Origin: Chitinophagaceae bacterium T5-Br10_B2g13
GTDB taxonomy: Bacteria; Bacteroidota; Rhodothermia; Balneolales; Balneolaceae
DNA: 35,388 bases
Reading direction: 5' to 3'
Assembly (NCBI GenBank): GCA_001564065.1
Contig: LKNA01000029.1
Span: 1-35,388 of the forward strand
A model generated the notes under the pieces. It searched no databases and was not told the origin of the DNA. It was given only the letters and a program-made list of their open reading frames with translations. The translations under genes were made by a program, and so were the position numbers. Shown one piece after another: positions 1-9,812 of this stretch; the first letter of the stretch is position 1; each line of letters opens with the position of its first letter.

Positions 1-51
1 AAATTGAGAAACCATGATATCTGAAAAAGGTCATAGATTTTGCATTTGGTA

Positions 52-191
52 GTCTAACGGTTTGGCGTTTAACCGGTTTTGCAATTTACATCTCCTAAAG
101 TGGTAAAAAGCAGGATTTACCGCAACTCTGAATATTTTCTATTACGAACTTAGAGCGGCAAAATCCGGTTGAAACGCTTCTTAATTAGCAT
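52..191. repeat. Long imperfect inverted repeat, attC-like stem
   Basis: Two arms can pair across about 140 bases. ctaa (54-57) pairs with ttag (185-188). A 7x7 unpaired spacer follows (58-64 and 178-184). Then gcgttt/aaacgc, aaccgg/ccggtt and ttttgc/gcaaaa pair, with single unpaired bases at 171 and 164. The 75-nt loop contains a further 6-bp hairpin (102-107 with 116-121). The left edge GTCTAAC fits the RYYYAAC inverse core of integron attC sites, but the right edge is a poor GTTRRRY match. No integrase and no second site were found. It could equally be an unrelated cruciform or the terminator of a gene to the left. Confidence 0.35.
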
Positions 192-293
192 TCTCCGATA
201 TTGGTGACAACTTGATTTCAATTTATTCGTTAACTATGGTAGCAAGAAAACCTTCAAACTTTCCGAATCAAGACCAATTTTGTACATTAAATC

Positions 294-506
294 ATGGAAA
301 CAATAAAAGTAGACATATTAAATCCAAAAGCCAGAAAACTGCTTAAAGATCTGGCTGATTTAGATCTGATCGCTATTCGTAAATCGACCAAGAGTGATTT
401 TATTGATGTTTTGAAAAAAATCCGATCCAAATCTGAAACTGTACCAAGTCCTGAAGAGATTGCAAGAGAAGTGAATATGGTCCGCTCCAGACGAACAAAT
501 AAGTAA
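294..506 (+). CDS. Putative antitoxin partner of the downstream PIN toxin
   Basis: A 70-residue protein rich in charged residues. It lies two bases upstream of a PIN-domain gene on the same strand, which is the usual antitoxin-first order of a type II toxin–antitoxin operon. I see no clear ribbon-helix-helix or AbrB signature. The N-terminal half (leucine/isoleucine/lysine-rich, residues 1-45) looks helical, and the basic C-terminal tail could contact the toxin. The ATG at 294 is the first start in an AT-rich leader. The role is inferred from position and size; the family is not recognised from sequence alone. Confidence 0.65.
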   Translation: METIKVDILNPKARKLLKDLADLDLIAIRKSTKSDFIDVLKKIRSKSETVPSPEEIAREVNMVRSRRTNK

Positions 507-508
507 GA

Positions 509-913
509 ATGCGTCTCATTCTCGATACCAATCTATGGATCAGTTTTCTGATTAGCAGCAAATATGAGAAACTCGACGAATTACTGTTTAATCAGAAATG
601 TAAACTTCTATTCAGCCAGGAACTTCTTGAGGAATTTGTAGCTGTTGCTAAACGCCCAAAACTCAGAAAATATATTTCAAGAGATGAATTGGAAGATATT
701 TTAGAAACGATTGATGAAGTTGCTGAATTTGTGAATGTATCTTCAGAGATGTCAGAATGCCGGGATCCTAAAGATAACTTCTTGCTATCGCTAGCAGTTG
801 ATGGCAAAGCTGATTACTTGTTGACAGGAGACAAAGATTTATTGGTATTGAAAAAAATTGGGGATACGGAAATCAGAACCATATCTGAATTCTTTGATGT
901 AGTTGACTCTTGA
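509..913 (+). CDS. PIN-domain toxin, TIGR00305-like ribonuclease
   Basis: A 134-residue PIN-domain protein. The acidic residues expected to bind Mg2+ or Mn2+ are visible: D6 in the opening LILDTN strand, E41/E42 in the second helix, D86 and D89 in CRDPKDN, and D108 in TGDKDLL. This spacing, and the CRDPKDN motif in particular, is typical of the putative toxin family TIGR00305 rather than classical VapC. Such proteins cut RNA and are neutralised by the co-transcribed antitoxin, here the preceding gene ending two bases before this start. All catalytic positions are present, so it is probably functional. Its RNA target cannot be deduced. Confidence 0.85.
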   Translation: MRLILDTNLWISFLISSKYEKLDELLFNQKCKLLFSQELLEEFVAVAKRPKLRKYISRDELEDILETIDEVAEFVNVSSEMSECRDPKDNFLLSLAVDGKADYLLTGDKDLLVLKKIGDTEIRTISEFFDVVDS

Positions 914-1159
914 TGTCTTCTTTTGACCCGGTATTTGTTATGCCAATTAACATATTATTGACGAACTTACTTCTTATCAATAATTACAGCAACTTCGGCT
1001 TTACCAATTTATAATTAGTGATTTTAAGGTGTCATGTTCAACAACATCGTTCATTAAAAAATATATTGAACATTCCGGTCTCTTTAGCTCTTCTCTTTAT
1101 GCTTCTTTCATTTTCCGTATCTTTTAACTTCATCTTCTTTTAAATCAATACCCAGCTTT

Positions 1160-3202
1160 ATGAACCGCCTCTCCATCGAAAAATCTCCCTATCTCCTTCA
1201 GCATGCCGAGAATCCTGTAGACTGGTACCCCTGGGGAGAAGAGGCGTTTGAGAAAGCGCGGAAAGTGAATAAACCGGTGTTTTTGTCGATTGGATATGCC
1301 ACCTGCCACTGGTGTCATGTGATGGCGCATGAGAGTTTTGAGGATGAGGACGTGGCCCGGCTGATGAACGATGCGTTTATTAACATCAAAGTGGATCGCG
1401 AGGAGCGGCCCGATATCGACAACACCTATATGACCGTCTGCCAGATGCTGACCGGTCAGGGCGGATGGCCGCTTACCATTATCATGACGCCCGGAAAGGA
1501 ACCCTTTTTTGCCGCCACTTATCTGCCCAAACACTCAATGCAAAATAGGATTGGGATGACGGACCTGGTTCCTCAAATAAAAAACGCATGGCAGAATGAT
1601 CGTCAGCGCATAGATCAGGCCGTTCAACGAATCAAAGAGGGCTTTTCAAAAAGCCTCCAGCTGGGGCAATCGAAGCAGGCGCTTCCTGAAAATATCACAA
1701 AGGATACTTTCCAAAACCTGCAGGATCGTTACGACCCTGAGTTTGGCGGATTTGGAGGTTCACCCAAGTTTCCCTCCCCTCACAATCTACTCTTCTTAGC
1801 TGATTATGCCAAGATTCACAAGAGTGATAAAGCAGAAGAGATGGTGCAAAAAACACTCTTGCAGATGCGGCTTGGCGGACTCTGGGACCACATCGGCAAG
1901 GGCTTTCATCGCTACTCCACCGACCAAGAGTGGCTGCTTCCACATTTCGAAAAAATGCTCTACGATCAAGCCACGCTTTTGATGGCCTACGCCGATGGTT
2001 ATAAACTGACCGGAGACCCCCTTTTCAAAGAGACCGCACTTGATATCGTGAATTATGTAGGATCCCAACTGGAATCGCCTGACGGACTCTTCTATTCCGC
2101 AGAAGATGCCGACAGTGAAGGTGAAGAGGGAAAGTTTTACGTCTGGAGCCGGGAAGAGATTGATTCCGTTTTAACAGTTGAAGAGTCAGAACTTTTCTGT
2201 ACACACTACAATATTCGTGCGGAAGGAAACTTCCTGGATGAGTCAACCCGGCAGCGAACCGGCAAGAATATTCCACACCTGTCGCACATGCTGTCTGATT
2301 CTCAAGAGAGTAAGCTGTCTGAGATTCGACAGAAACTAAATCAGCATCGGGAAAATCGAATTCGACCCCTTCTGGATGACAAAATTCTGACTGACTGGAA
2401 CGGCCTGATGATTGCGGCCCTGGCCAAATCCGGAGTTCTTTTAAACGAATCGAAGTTGATTGAAAAAGCAGAAAAAGCGCTCAAACAGCTTCTCGAGCTA
2501 TGTAAAACAGAGCAATCACTCCTGCTGCATCGCATCAAGGATGGCGAAGCTGATATCGATGGTATGGCCGATGACTATGCGTTTCTGATCTGGGGAGCTC
2601 TTGAACTTTATAGTGCTACATTCGATCCCGTTTACCTATCAGAGGCAGTGGAACTTCATAGAAGCTTTACCAAACATTTTGGCGATCAAAAGCACGGCGG
2701 ATTTTTCTACACGGCTGAACACGCCGAAGAACTGCTCGGCCGGCAAAAGGAGATTTACGACGGAGCAATTCCTTCATCCAATTCCGTTGCGGTTCTGAAC
2801 GGGTACCGGCTTTCACGGCTAACCGGCCATTCCGATTTTGAACATCAGAGTGAACAAATTCTCAAAGCGTTTTCTGAGCAAATTTCCGATGCACCCGCGG
2901 GATATACCTTTGCGCTTTACGCCCATCAGATGATGCAGCAGCCTTCAAATGAAATTCTCATCGCAGCCGACAAACCCGATGAAAAGGTGAAAAATTTTGT
3001 TAAAATAGCGAGAGAGCTCAACGTATCCGGCTCGGTTATTTTATTGAAAACTCAAAAATCATCCGAACAACTTACCCGCACGGCCCCATTCACAAAATCC
3101 TACCCAATTAAAGAGAAACCCGCCGTTTACGTGTGCAGCAATTTTTCCTGTAACGCTCCGGTATTTGATGTAGAACTTTTTAAAAATCTGCTTAAAAATT
3201 AA
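1160..3202 (+). CDS. Thioredoxin-fold DUF255 protein (YyaL/SPATA20 family)
   Basis: At 680 residues it has the usual full length of the YyaL/SPATA20 family. The N-terminus opens with the family signature [21 protein letters not shown], followed by a thioredoxin-like domain containing a C-H-W-C pair (C49, C52) and the run GGWP. The rest is the (alpha/alpha)6 barrel region related to N-acylglucosamine epimerase-like folds; HFEKMLYDQ and [13 protein letters not shown] are characteristic blocks. Function in bacteria is poorly known; thiol redox or sugar-related roles have been suggested from fold. ATG 1160 places the signature directly at the start. It is monocistronic, followed by a hairpin at 3308-3332. 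Confidence 0.93.
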   Translation: MNRLSIEKSPYLLQHAENPVDWYPWGEEAFEKARKVNKPVFLSIGYATCHWCHVMAHESFEDEDVARLMNDAFINIKVDREERPDIDNTYMTVCQMLTGQGGWPLTIIMTPGKEPFFAATYLPKHSMQNRIGMTDLVPQIKNAWQNDRQRIDQAVQRIKEGFSKSLQLGQSKQALPENITKDTFQNLQDRYDPEFGGFGGSPKFPSPHNLLFLADYAKIHKSDKAEEMVQKTLLQMRLGGLWDHIGKGFHRYSTDQEWLLPHFEKMLYDQATLLMAYADGYKLTGDPLFKETALDIVNYVGSQLESPDGLFYSAEDADSEGEEGKFYVWSREEIDSVLTVEESELFCTHYNIRAEGNFLDESTRQRTGKNIPHLSHMLSDSQESKLSEIRQKLNQHRENRIRPLLDDKILTDWNGLMIAALAKSGVLLNESKLIEKAEKALKQLLELCKTEQSLLLHRIKDGEADIDGMADDYAFLIWGALELYSATFDPVYLSEAVELHRSFTKHFGDQKHGGFFYTAEHAEELLGRQKEIYDGAIPSSNSVAVLNGYRLSRLTGHSDFEHQSEQILKAFSEQISDAPAGYTFALYAHQMMQQPSNEILIAADKPDEKVKNFVKIARELNVSGSVILLKTQKSSEQLTRTAPFTKSYPIKEKPAVYVCSNFSCNAPVFDVELFKNLLKN

Positions 3203-3267
3203 ATTCAACTGTCAAATTTCAATGAAAGAGGCTTGGGCTGGACAAATAGACATTTTCCTTGGAGTAC

Positions 3268-3356
3268 AGCTTAAATAATTTGGCTTTCTTTTTAAAACTC
3301 ACCCTATTCCCTCTCTATCAAATAGAGAGGGATTCTACGTAGAAATTATTTAAGCT
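3268..3356. repeat. Nested inverted repeat / MITE-like or terminator element
   Basis: Perfect 14-bp outer arms (3268-3281 and 3343-3356, agcttaaataattt and its complement) enclose a perfect 11-bp hairpin with a 3-nt loop (3308-3332, tccctctctat/atagagaggga). The inner hairpin lies about 100 bases after the DUF255 gene and could end its transcript, although it lacks a strong T tract. The outer arms resemble terminal inverted repeats of a small non-autonomous element; no convincing target duplication is visible. Confidence 0.55.
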
Positions 3357-3508
3357 TATTTATTAAAAACATTCAAACTTGATTCATTAACAAGATCATT
3401 TGTAGTTGTGATCGCATAAAAAAATTAAAGGTTCACTCTTGCAGAATATGTCTTATTTTCAATGTATTGGATCTATACAAAACTACCATTTGAATAAAAA
3501 AATCTATC

Positions 3509-4276
3509 ATGACTAATATTGAAAAGGGTTCTATCTCCTATTCAAACAAAGATAATATTGGAACTATTGAGTTCTATCATCCCAAAGGAAATTCACTGCC
3601 GGGTGAGCTGCTGAGGGAACTTGCAGATACCATTGAACTGGCAGGTAAAAATGAAGAGGTCAACGTAATTGTCATTCGCAGTAAGGGTGATGGTGCATTT
3701 TGTGCCGGCGCCTCATTTGATGAACTTTTGGCCATTGAGAACTTTGATGAAGGAAAGAAATTTTTCATGGGTTTCGCTCATGTACTGAACGCCATGCGAA
3801 CCTGCCCGAAGCTGATCATCGTTAGGGTACAGGGTAAAACTGTTGGCGGCGGTATCGGGATTGCATCTGCAGCCGACTACTGTCTTGCTCACAGAGATGC
3901 ATCAGTTAAACTGAGTGAACTGGCCCTGGGTATCGGGCCGTTTGTTGTTGGGCCTGCCGTGAACCGGAAATTGGGTACCGCTGCATTTTCCTCACTCGCT
4001 CTCGATGCACGTAATTGGTACACATCGGATTGGGCACACTCCAAGGGGCTTTTCAACAAGGTATTGAATACGACCGAAGAACTGGATGAAGCTGTTCAGC
4101 AGCTTGCAACGGATCTTGCTTCCAGCAATCCGGAGGCCATGAAAGAGATGAAAGAGATTCTCTGGCAGAGTACAGGACACTGGCACTCCACCCTCGAGCA
4201 ACGTGCTGAAATCAGCGGACGACTGGTCTTGTCTGATTTTACCCGGGAGTTTATCCGGGAGTTCAAGAAGAAGTAG
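3509..4276 (+). CDS. Enoyl-CoA hydratase/isomerase family protein
   Basis: A 255-residue crotonase-fold protein of normal family length. The oxyanion-hole segments are CAGAS (65-69) and GGGIG (113-117). The expected catalytic-glutamate block reads SELALGI (136-142), with E137. The family hydrates enoyl-CoA thioesters or isomerises them. The sequence is somewhat like methylglutaconyl-CoA hydratases of leucine breakdown, but the substrate cannot be fixed. No acyl-CoA gene flanks it, so pathway context is missing. ATG 3509 is followed directly by the first beta strand. Two consecutive hairpins (4286-4316 and 4337-4371) end the transcript. Confidence 0.85.
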   Translation: MTNIEKGSISYSNKDNIGTIEFYHPKGNSLPGELLRELADTIELAGKNEEVNVIVIRSKGDGAFCAGASFDELLAIENFDEGKKFFMGFAHVLNAMRTCPKLIIVRVQGKTVGGGIGIASAADYCLAHRDASVKLSELALGIGPFVVGPAVNRKLGTAAFSSLALDARNWYTSDWAHSKGLFNKVLNTTEELDEAVQQLATDLASSNPEAMKEMKEILWQSTGHWHSTLEQRAEISGRLVLSDFTREFIREFKKK

Positions 4277-4285
4277 ATTCTATTC

Positions 4286-4316
4286 CTCGTGGCACGCCTC
4301 AAAGTCGTGCCACGAG
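4286..4316 (+). terminator. Perfect 11-bp hairpin after enoyl-CoA hydratase gene
   Basis: ctcgtggcacg (4286-4296) pairs with cgtgccacgag (4306-4316) around a 9-nt loop, ten bases after the stop codon. It is followed by tgtttt, giving a moderate T tract. Confidence 0.65.
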
Positions 4317-4336
4317 TGTTTTAACCCTTTGGCCAG

Positions 4337-4371
4337 ACCTCCAAGGTTTCCAAAATCTTGGAGGTTTTTTG
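4337..4371 (+). terminator. Rho-independent terminator
   Basis: acctccaag (4337-4345) pairs with cttggaggt (4357-4365), followed directly by a run of T. It backs up the preceding hairpin. The stem core (cctccaag/cttggagg) recalls the first hairpin of the dispersed element at 21.9-28.1 kb. Confidence 0.75.
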
Positions 4372-4641
4372 TTTGAAAAAGAATCTGAGATTTTCGCCTA
4401 AAACCTTCTACTTCTACGAACCCATCCCTCTGTTCGGCGGCGAATCATCCTTGCTCTTTACTCTCCGCACTGCGCTAACGCTTGTACGGGGCTAATCACA
4501 TTGTCTCCCTTCAGGGTACTGATTATGATTGAAACAACCTCGTCATTCCAAGTCTATCCCATCCAGTACAGTTCGGTTCATCAAAAATTCGTCAACAGGG
4601 ATACGGAGTAGGATTTACGAAATACAAAACCAATATCCCTC

Positions 4642-5383
4642 TCAAACGTCCTCCCTCTTTGTGAACGGAGTGAACAGAGAGGGAGCCAGAGGGTGAGTCA
4701 GAGCGGCGTAATACAAAATTTGTCAAATCGCTACTCCTCATACGCCGCAGTGATAAAATATCCCAATGTCATCTCGACCGAGAGGAGAGATCTTATCATC
4801 CCCCATACCCCCTTCAAAGGGGGATTCTTTGGCCTTCCTATCCACAGAGTTAAGATCCCTATGGCTATTTTTGGTAGGCATAAACAATTCCTTCCAAAGG
4901 GGGTAAACCATTATTTATGCAAATCAATACCCGTTTCAAACGTCCTCCCTCTTTGTGAACGGAGTGAACAGAGAGGGAGCCAGAGGGTGAGTCAACAGAC
5001 CTTGGAGGTTTATTGTTTAAAATAGGAAGTGACAGAAGATTCAATCATCCCCCATACCCCCTTCAAAGGGGGATTCTTTGGCCTTCCTATCCACAGAGTT
5101 AAGATCCCTATGGCTATTTTTGGTAGGCATAAACAATTCCTTCCAAAGAGGGTAAACCATTATTTAAGCAAATCAATACCCGTTTCAAACGTCCTCCCTC
5201 TTTGTGAACGGAGTGAACAGAGAGGGAACCAGAGGGTGAGTCAGAGCGGCGTAATACAAAGTTTGTCAAATCGCTACTCCTTATACGCCGCAGTGATAAA
5301 ATATCCCAATGTCATCTCGACCGAGTAGAACGAGTGGAGAGATCTTATCATCCCCCATACCCCCTTCAAAGGGGGATTTTTTA
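4642..5383. repeat. Patchwork of tandem/direct repeats, non-coding
   Basis: Three unit types recur in direct orientation. Unit A (about 59 bp, core gaacggagtgaacagagagg) is at 4642-4700, 4936-4994 and 5185-5243. Unit B (about 82 bp, gagcggcgtaatac...) is at 4701-4782 and 5244-5325. Unit C (about 140 bp, starting atcatcccccatacccc) is at 4795-4935 and 5044-5184, with a 5'-only third copy at 5349-5383. Units A and C each contain a hairpin (ccctct...agaggg and cccccttcaaaggggg). Copies are nearly identical by eye. The open frames through them are by-products of the repeats. Confidence 0.9.
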
Positions 5384-5391
5384 TCTTTTTA

Positions 5392-6909
5392 TCACTCAAA
5401 CTCTTTATCAATCTTTTCATCCACCAGCACGGGATTTTCGGTAAACTCATCTTTCGGTTCTTTCACCATAAACCAGCAGATCGAAGATATCGCTACCGTC
5501 ACTGAGCAGATCACCAGCAGAACGGTTTTGTTATCAAAGGTTTGAACCAGATCTCCCACCGCAAAACTGGAAACCAGTTGAGGCAGGACCACTGAGAGAT
5601 TAAACAATCCCATATAGAGCCCCATTTTGTTCTGGGATATTTTCTGAGACATAATCGCAAAAGGAAGACTGATGATCGACGCCCAGCCAATACCAACTAT
5701 GGCCATCAAAATGTAGAGCACAAACGGTGACTCACCCAGAAAGACAATTGACGCATATCCAACTGCCATGATTGCCAGTGCGTATGCATGTGTCTTTACC
5801 CGGCCAAATTTGTTAGCCAGCGGCTCAAGGGCCAGTACCGGTATAATTGCGGCAACCAGATTGAGCGAAAAGAAACTCCAGTTTACCACTTCTCCAACCC
5901 CCTCATTGGTCATATCCGGCATCCTAAAATCAACAAACGCAAAAAAGTAGATGAACATACTTTGGACGCCAATCCACGAAAAAGAGTGAGCCGCCAGCAC
6001 TTTTTGAAACCCGATTTTCCCGGCTTCTTCTTTGCTCTTACCCTCTTCACTTTTCAAAAGTGCTTGGACAATCAGTATCAGAGATAAACCCAGAGCAAAT
6101 ATCTCAAACCAGTAACCGGGAAACTCAAGGCCGCTAAGTCGTTTAATAATTGCATAAATTCCATAGATCAGAAATCCCCATAGCGGACGAATGCTTTTCA
6201 GTATTTCCGCCATTGACGCATCATTGATGCTGCCAGGTACCTCCTCTTCAGCAGCCTCTTTTGCAATATCCTCTTCATCTTCGCCGTATCGCCCCAGATA
6301 CTTCGGCTCTTTTACAAAAAATGGCGGAAGTACGGAGAAGAAGAAAACCAATCCCACACTGAAATAGATCAGAAAAATATTGCCCAGTGTGGCACCGATA
6401 AAGTAGGAAAGAACTCCGAATGTACCGGATACCGTCTGCATCCAGGTATATCCTTTCGTGCGTTCTCGTCCCTCAGGAGTAACATCAGCAATTATGGACC
6501 GCGTTGGATTGAACGAGACATTGATGGAAAGATCCAGCACCATCGAAATCAAAATGGCAATACCAAGAATAGCTTCGAGGCCAAGCGAGGCCTGGATGAG
6601 CCCCAGATTTGGAAGTGCCAGCAGCATCAGTGAAGCCAGAGTTCCGCCAACCACAATGAACACTCTGCGCCGGCCATTCCACACCCAAACATTATCACTG
6701 ATAATTCCGATGATCACCTGCCCCAGAATTCCGGCAATCGGTCCCGTTGCCCAAACAAGTCCAACATCCGAAATATCCAAACCATACTGATATGTTAAAA
6801 TCCAGCTTAGAGCCGCAATCTGTACAGAAAGTGCAAATCCCATGGCGGTGGCAGGAAGAGCAAGAAGTGCATAAAATGAGTTCGATAACCGTTTTTGAAT
6901 ATCAAGCAT
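5392..6909 (-). CDS. MFS transporter, SLC45/sucrose-carrier-like
   Basis: A 505-residue, strongly hydrophobic inner-membrane carrier with about twelve membrane spans. A long acidic cytoplasmic loop lies near its middle (residues about 205-230, rich in Glu and Asp). The start region (MGFALSVQIAALSWIL) and the loop motif NGRRRVFI after the second span are typical of the glycoside–proton symporters related to SLC45 and plant sucrose carriers. It probably imports a mono- or disaccharide with H+. It is divergent from the NagB–LmbE gene, with 187 bases between them, so the two may share control and substrate. The exact sugar is unknown. The stop codon abuts the repeat block. Confidence 0.82.
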   Translation of the reverse strand: MLDIQKRLSNSFYALLALPATAMGFALSVQIAALSWILTYQYGLDISDVGLVWATGPIAGILGQVIIGIISDNVWVWNGRRRVFIVVGGTLASLMLLALPNLGLIQASLGLEAILGIAILISMVLDLSINVSFNPTRSIIADVTPEGRERTKGYTWMQTVSGTFGVLSYFIGATLGNIFLIYFSVGLVFFFSVLPPFFVKEPKYLGRYGEDEEDIAKEAAEEEVPGSINDASMAEILKSIRPLWGFLIYGIYAIIKRLSGLEFPGYWFEIFALGLSLILIVQALLKSEEGKSKEEAGKIGFQKVLAAHSFSWIGVQSMFIYFFAFVDFRMPDMTNEGVGEVVNWSFFSLNLVAAIIPVLALEPLANKFGRVKTHAYALAIMAVGYASIVFLGESPFVLYILMAIVGIGWASIISLPFAIMSQKISQNKMGLYMGLFNLSVVLPQLVSSFAVGDLVQTFDNKTVLLVICSVTVAISSICWFMVKEPKDEFTENPVLVDEKIDKEFE

Positions 6910-7096
6910 AGCTGGTTAGTAGAATTTCAAATCATCTGAATAGTTTTAAGAAGCTATTTTAATGAATCCCGTAACGAAATCATAAAGCGATTTACTTCAT
7001 TCAAGAGAAGAAATTTCACTTTCCTAAGACATGAAGCACGGAGTATTAATTATTATATTATTGTGCTCGATACAGTTATAAATTATTGATCTGCAA

Positions 7097-9037
7097 ATGC
7101 CAATGGATTCCATAAAAAGCCTGCTAAAAAAACAAGACGATAAGAATTCTTACCTGGAAAAAATTCCCACGCTGATATTTGAAGACAGTAAAAAAGCATC
7201 CATAGCTGTTGCGCGCGAAATTGCTGATCTCATTCGTACTAAACAGAATAGCAACGAAAAAGCTGTATTGGGACTTGCTACCGGATCAACACCGGTAAAA
7301 ATCTATGAAGAGCTGATTCGTCTACACAATGAAGAAGAGCTCAGTTTTAAAAATGTAGTCACATTCAATCTGGACGAATACTACCCCATCGAACCGGCTT
7401 CCTTGCAAAGTTATGTCCGGTTTATGAATGAACATCTGTTTGATCATATAGATATTCCAAAGGATCAAATTTTTATTCCTGACGGCACCCTTGATGAAAA
7501 TTCTGTTGATGAGTATTGCCGTTGGTATGAAGCACAGATCGAAAAAGCTGGAGGGCTGGACATCCAGATTTTAGGCATCGGCAAAACAGGTCATATCGGG
7601 TTTAATGAACCGGGATCCAGAATTGACTCCAAAACCCGGTTAATCACGCTGGATAAAGTTACACGAACGGATGCGGCCAGTAGTTTTTTCGGGGAAGAAA
7701 ATGTACCGCGAAGAGCCATCACCATGGGAGTAGGAACAATTCTTAAAGCTGATCAAATTTTCCTGATGGCCTGGGGTGAAGAGAAAGCACCCATTATAAG
7801 AGAAGCTGTGGAAGGTGAAGTTACCGATTCCGTTCCGGCCACATTTCTTCAGAATCATCCAAACGCTGTTGTGATTTTGGATGAAGCATCATCTGAAAAA
7901 TTAACCCGTATTAAAACCCCCTGGCTTCTGACAAAATGTGGTTGGGACGATCGTCAGATACGAAAAGCCGTGGTTTGGCTTTGCCAGAAACTTGACAAAC
8001 CCATACTTAAACTCACCGACGAGGATTATACCGAGAACGGCATGGGCGATCTGATTACCCAAAAAGGTCCGGCCTACAATACCAACATCAAGGTGTTTAA
8101 CGAGCTACAGCACACCATCACCGGATGGCCCGGCGGCAAACCCAAAGAGGATGATAAATACAGGCCCGAGCGGGCTGAGCCTTTTCCCAAAAGATGCCTG
8201 ATCTTCAGCCCTCATCCCGATGATGATGTGATCTCCATGGGCGGTACGCTGATCCGGCTGGTAGATCACGGGCATGACGTTCACGTTGCCTATCAAACAT
8301 CCGGCAACATTGCCGTTTTTGATGACGAAGTTGTGCGTTTTGCCGATTTTGTAACCGATTACGCCGACGTTTTCGGAATGAAGGATGAAAAAGCCGATGC
8401 ACTTCTGGAAAAGATCAATGAATTTCTAAGTCAGAAAAACCCGGGCGATGTTGACTCAGAGGAGATTAAAACGATTAAAGGACTGATTCGGAAAGGTGAA
8501 GCTAAAGCGGCCGGGCGCTACTGTGGAGTTCAGGATGAGAACATGCACTTTATGAATCTTCCATTTTATGAAACAGGAAGGGTTAAGAAAAAGCCGCTTG
8601 GACAAGAGGATATTGATCTGACCGTAGAACTACTTCGAAAAATCAAACCGCATCAGATCTATGTAGCGGGTGATTTGTCTGATCCTCACGGAACTCACCG
8701 TGTCTGCCTGAAAGCCGTATTTAAAGCGCTGGAAGTGTGCAGGCAGGATATCTGGATCAGCGACTGCTATGTTTGGATGTATCGCGGAGCCTGGCAGGAG
8801 TGGGATGTAAACGAAATTGAGATGGCGGTGCCACTGAGCCCAATTGAGCTGAAACGAAAGCGCCGGGCTATATTTAAACATCAATCACAAAAAGACCGCC
8901 CACTCTTCCCCGGAACAGACACTCGGGAGTTTTGGCAGCGATCAGAAGACCGCAACCGTGAAACTGCAAAGATCTACGACGACCTGGGCCTGGCCGAGTA
9001 TGAGGCGATTGAGGGATTTGTACGATATCATACCTGA
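7097..9037 (+). CDS. nagB: Glucosamine-6-phosphate deaminase fused to LmbE/PIG-L domain
   Basis: A 646-residue two-domain protein. Residues about 25-300 are a NagB domain: LGLATGSTP (58-66, phosphate loop), NLDEYYP (91-97, catalytic Asp region) and LGIGKTGHIGFNEPGS (159-174). This domain converts glucosamine-6-phosphate to fructose-6-phosphate and ammonia. Residues about 365-640 are an LmbE/PIG-L deacetylase-like domain with the zinc-binding PHPDDD (372-377) and a later SDPHGTHR (about 529-536). The fused form is known in Bacteroidota-type genomes. The second domain may deacetylate a GlcNAc derivative before deamination, but its substrate is not proven. ATGs at 7097 and 7103 are both possible starts. 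Confidence 0.92.
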   Translation: MPMDSIKSLLKKQDDKNSYLEKIPTLIFEDSKKASIAVAREIADLIRTKQNSNEKAVLGLATGSTPVKIYEELIRLHNEEELSFKNVVTFNLDEYYPIEPASLQSYVRFMNEHLFDHIDIPKDQIFIPDGTLDENSVDEYCRWYEAQIEKAGGLDIQILGIGKTGHIGFNEPGSRIDSKTRLITLDKVTRTDAASSFFGEENVPRRAITMGVGTILKADQIFLMAWGEEKAPIIREAVEGEVTDSVPATFLQNHPNAVVILDEASSEKLTRIKTPWLLTKCGWDDRQIRKAVVWLCQKLDKPILKLTDEDYTENGMGDLITQKGPAYNTNIKVFNELQHTITGWPGGKPKEDDKYRPERAEPFPKRCLIFSPHPDDDVISMGGTLIRLVDHGHDVHVAYQTSGNIAVFDDEVVRFADFVTDYADVFGMKDEKADALLEKINEFLSQKNPGDVDSEEIKTIKGLIRKGEAKAAGRYCGVQDENMHFMNLPFYETGRVKKKPLGQEDIDLTVELLRKIKPHQIYVAGDLSDPHGTHRVCLKAVFKALEVCRQDIWISDCYVWMYRGAWQEWDVNEIEMAVPLSPIELKRKRRAIFKHQSQKDRPLFPGTDTREFWQRSEDRNRETAKIYDDLGLAEYEAIEGFVRYHT

Positions 9038-9812
9038 CGTCGTAAAACCTGATCAGTCGATATTAAAAAATTGTCGAAGTCGGGCAACGCCATTTCAAGA
9101 ATTAAATAGCTGCCACCCTATCGGGATCAATCGAATTTACAAGGCTATACAGTTTATGGGATATTAAACCCGGGAAGGAGATCCTTCTCCAAATAAAAGA
9201 CTATATGGGCTTTACCCTTTTTTAGACGAAGGTTTTTCGGTGTTTGAGCCTCTGAACCTTTCGATATCCTTTCCGCCTCTGCTCAATCCTCCAATAGCTC
9301 TGGGATGAAAGACGATAAAATTTTGATTGAAATGTAGTTTGAAAAAATTTTTTAGACCGTTCATTTTGTTGGTTCTTGTTTAATTATTGACTGATCTCAG
9401 CTTTCATGGTTTGTATTGCACAGAAGCTGTTTATCTATGATTTACTTTCAATTATCAAACCGTAGAATCTAACTCAATGATTCGTCAAAGGTGGTTTTTT
9501 ACAGTAGATATTATCTATACACCCAATAGCAGGCGTATGCATATCAGAAAAGCGCTTCATTCTTTCAATTACCTTCTGAGCTCCATCAGAAAAAAGCGCT
9601 TTGTTTCTTCTTCTACTTAAAACTTTTTTTATCCATTATTGCCAGTTCTGTGCGTGAATAACGAAATAACAGGATCTAAAAGGGCAGAATATGAATGTAA
9701 ATTCCGATTGCCATTCCTTTAAAATTCAGTGAACCATGCGGGAACTCCGCCACAGAGTTCCTATATTTACGGCAGAATAAACCATAGCACGTAAATCAAA
9801 AAACATATCTCT
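9038..9812. other. 775-bp intergenic region without a supported gene
   Basis: No credible coding region was found on either strand. There are two copies of atcaga(a)n-agcgctt (9543-9557 and 9586-9602), whose cores also pair as an inverted repeat (aaagcgctt 9549-9557 with aagcgcttt 9594-9602). A small hairpin (ggaactc 9741-9747 with gagttcc 9755-9761) lies about 50 bases upstream of the P5C dehydrogenase start and could belong to its leader. The rest is AT-rich and unremarkable. Confidence 0.5.

Noticed and set aside
4693..5328. Two open frames of about 100 residues with almost the same translation
   Set aside because: They run through the direct-repeat units; the similarity is that of the DNA repeats and the peptides have no protein-like features.
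4795..5383. CRISPR array, from recurring units at 4.6-5.4 kb
   Set aside because: Units are 59-140 bp, irregularly ordered and spaced, and not separated by unique spacers of constant size.
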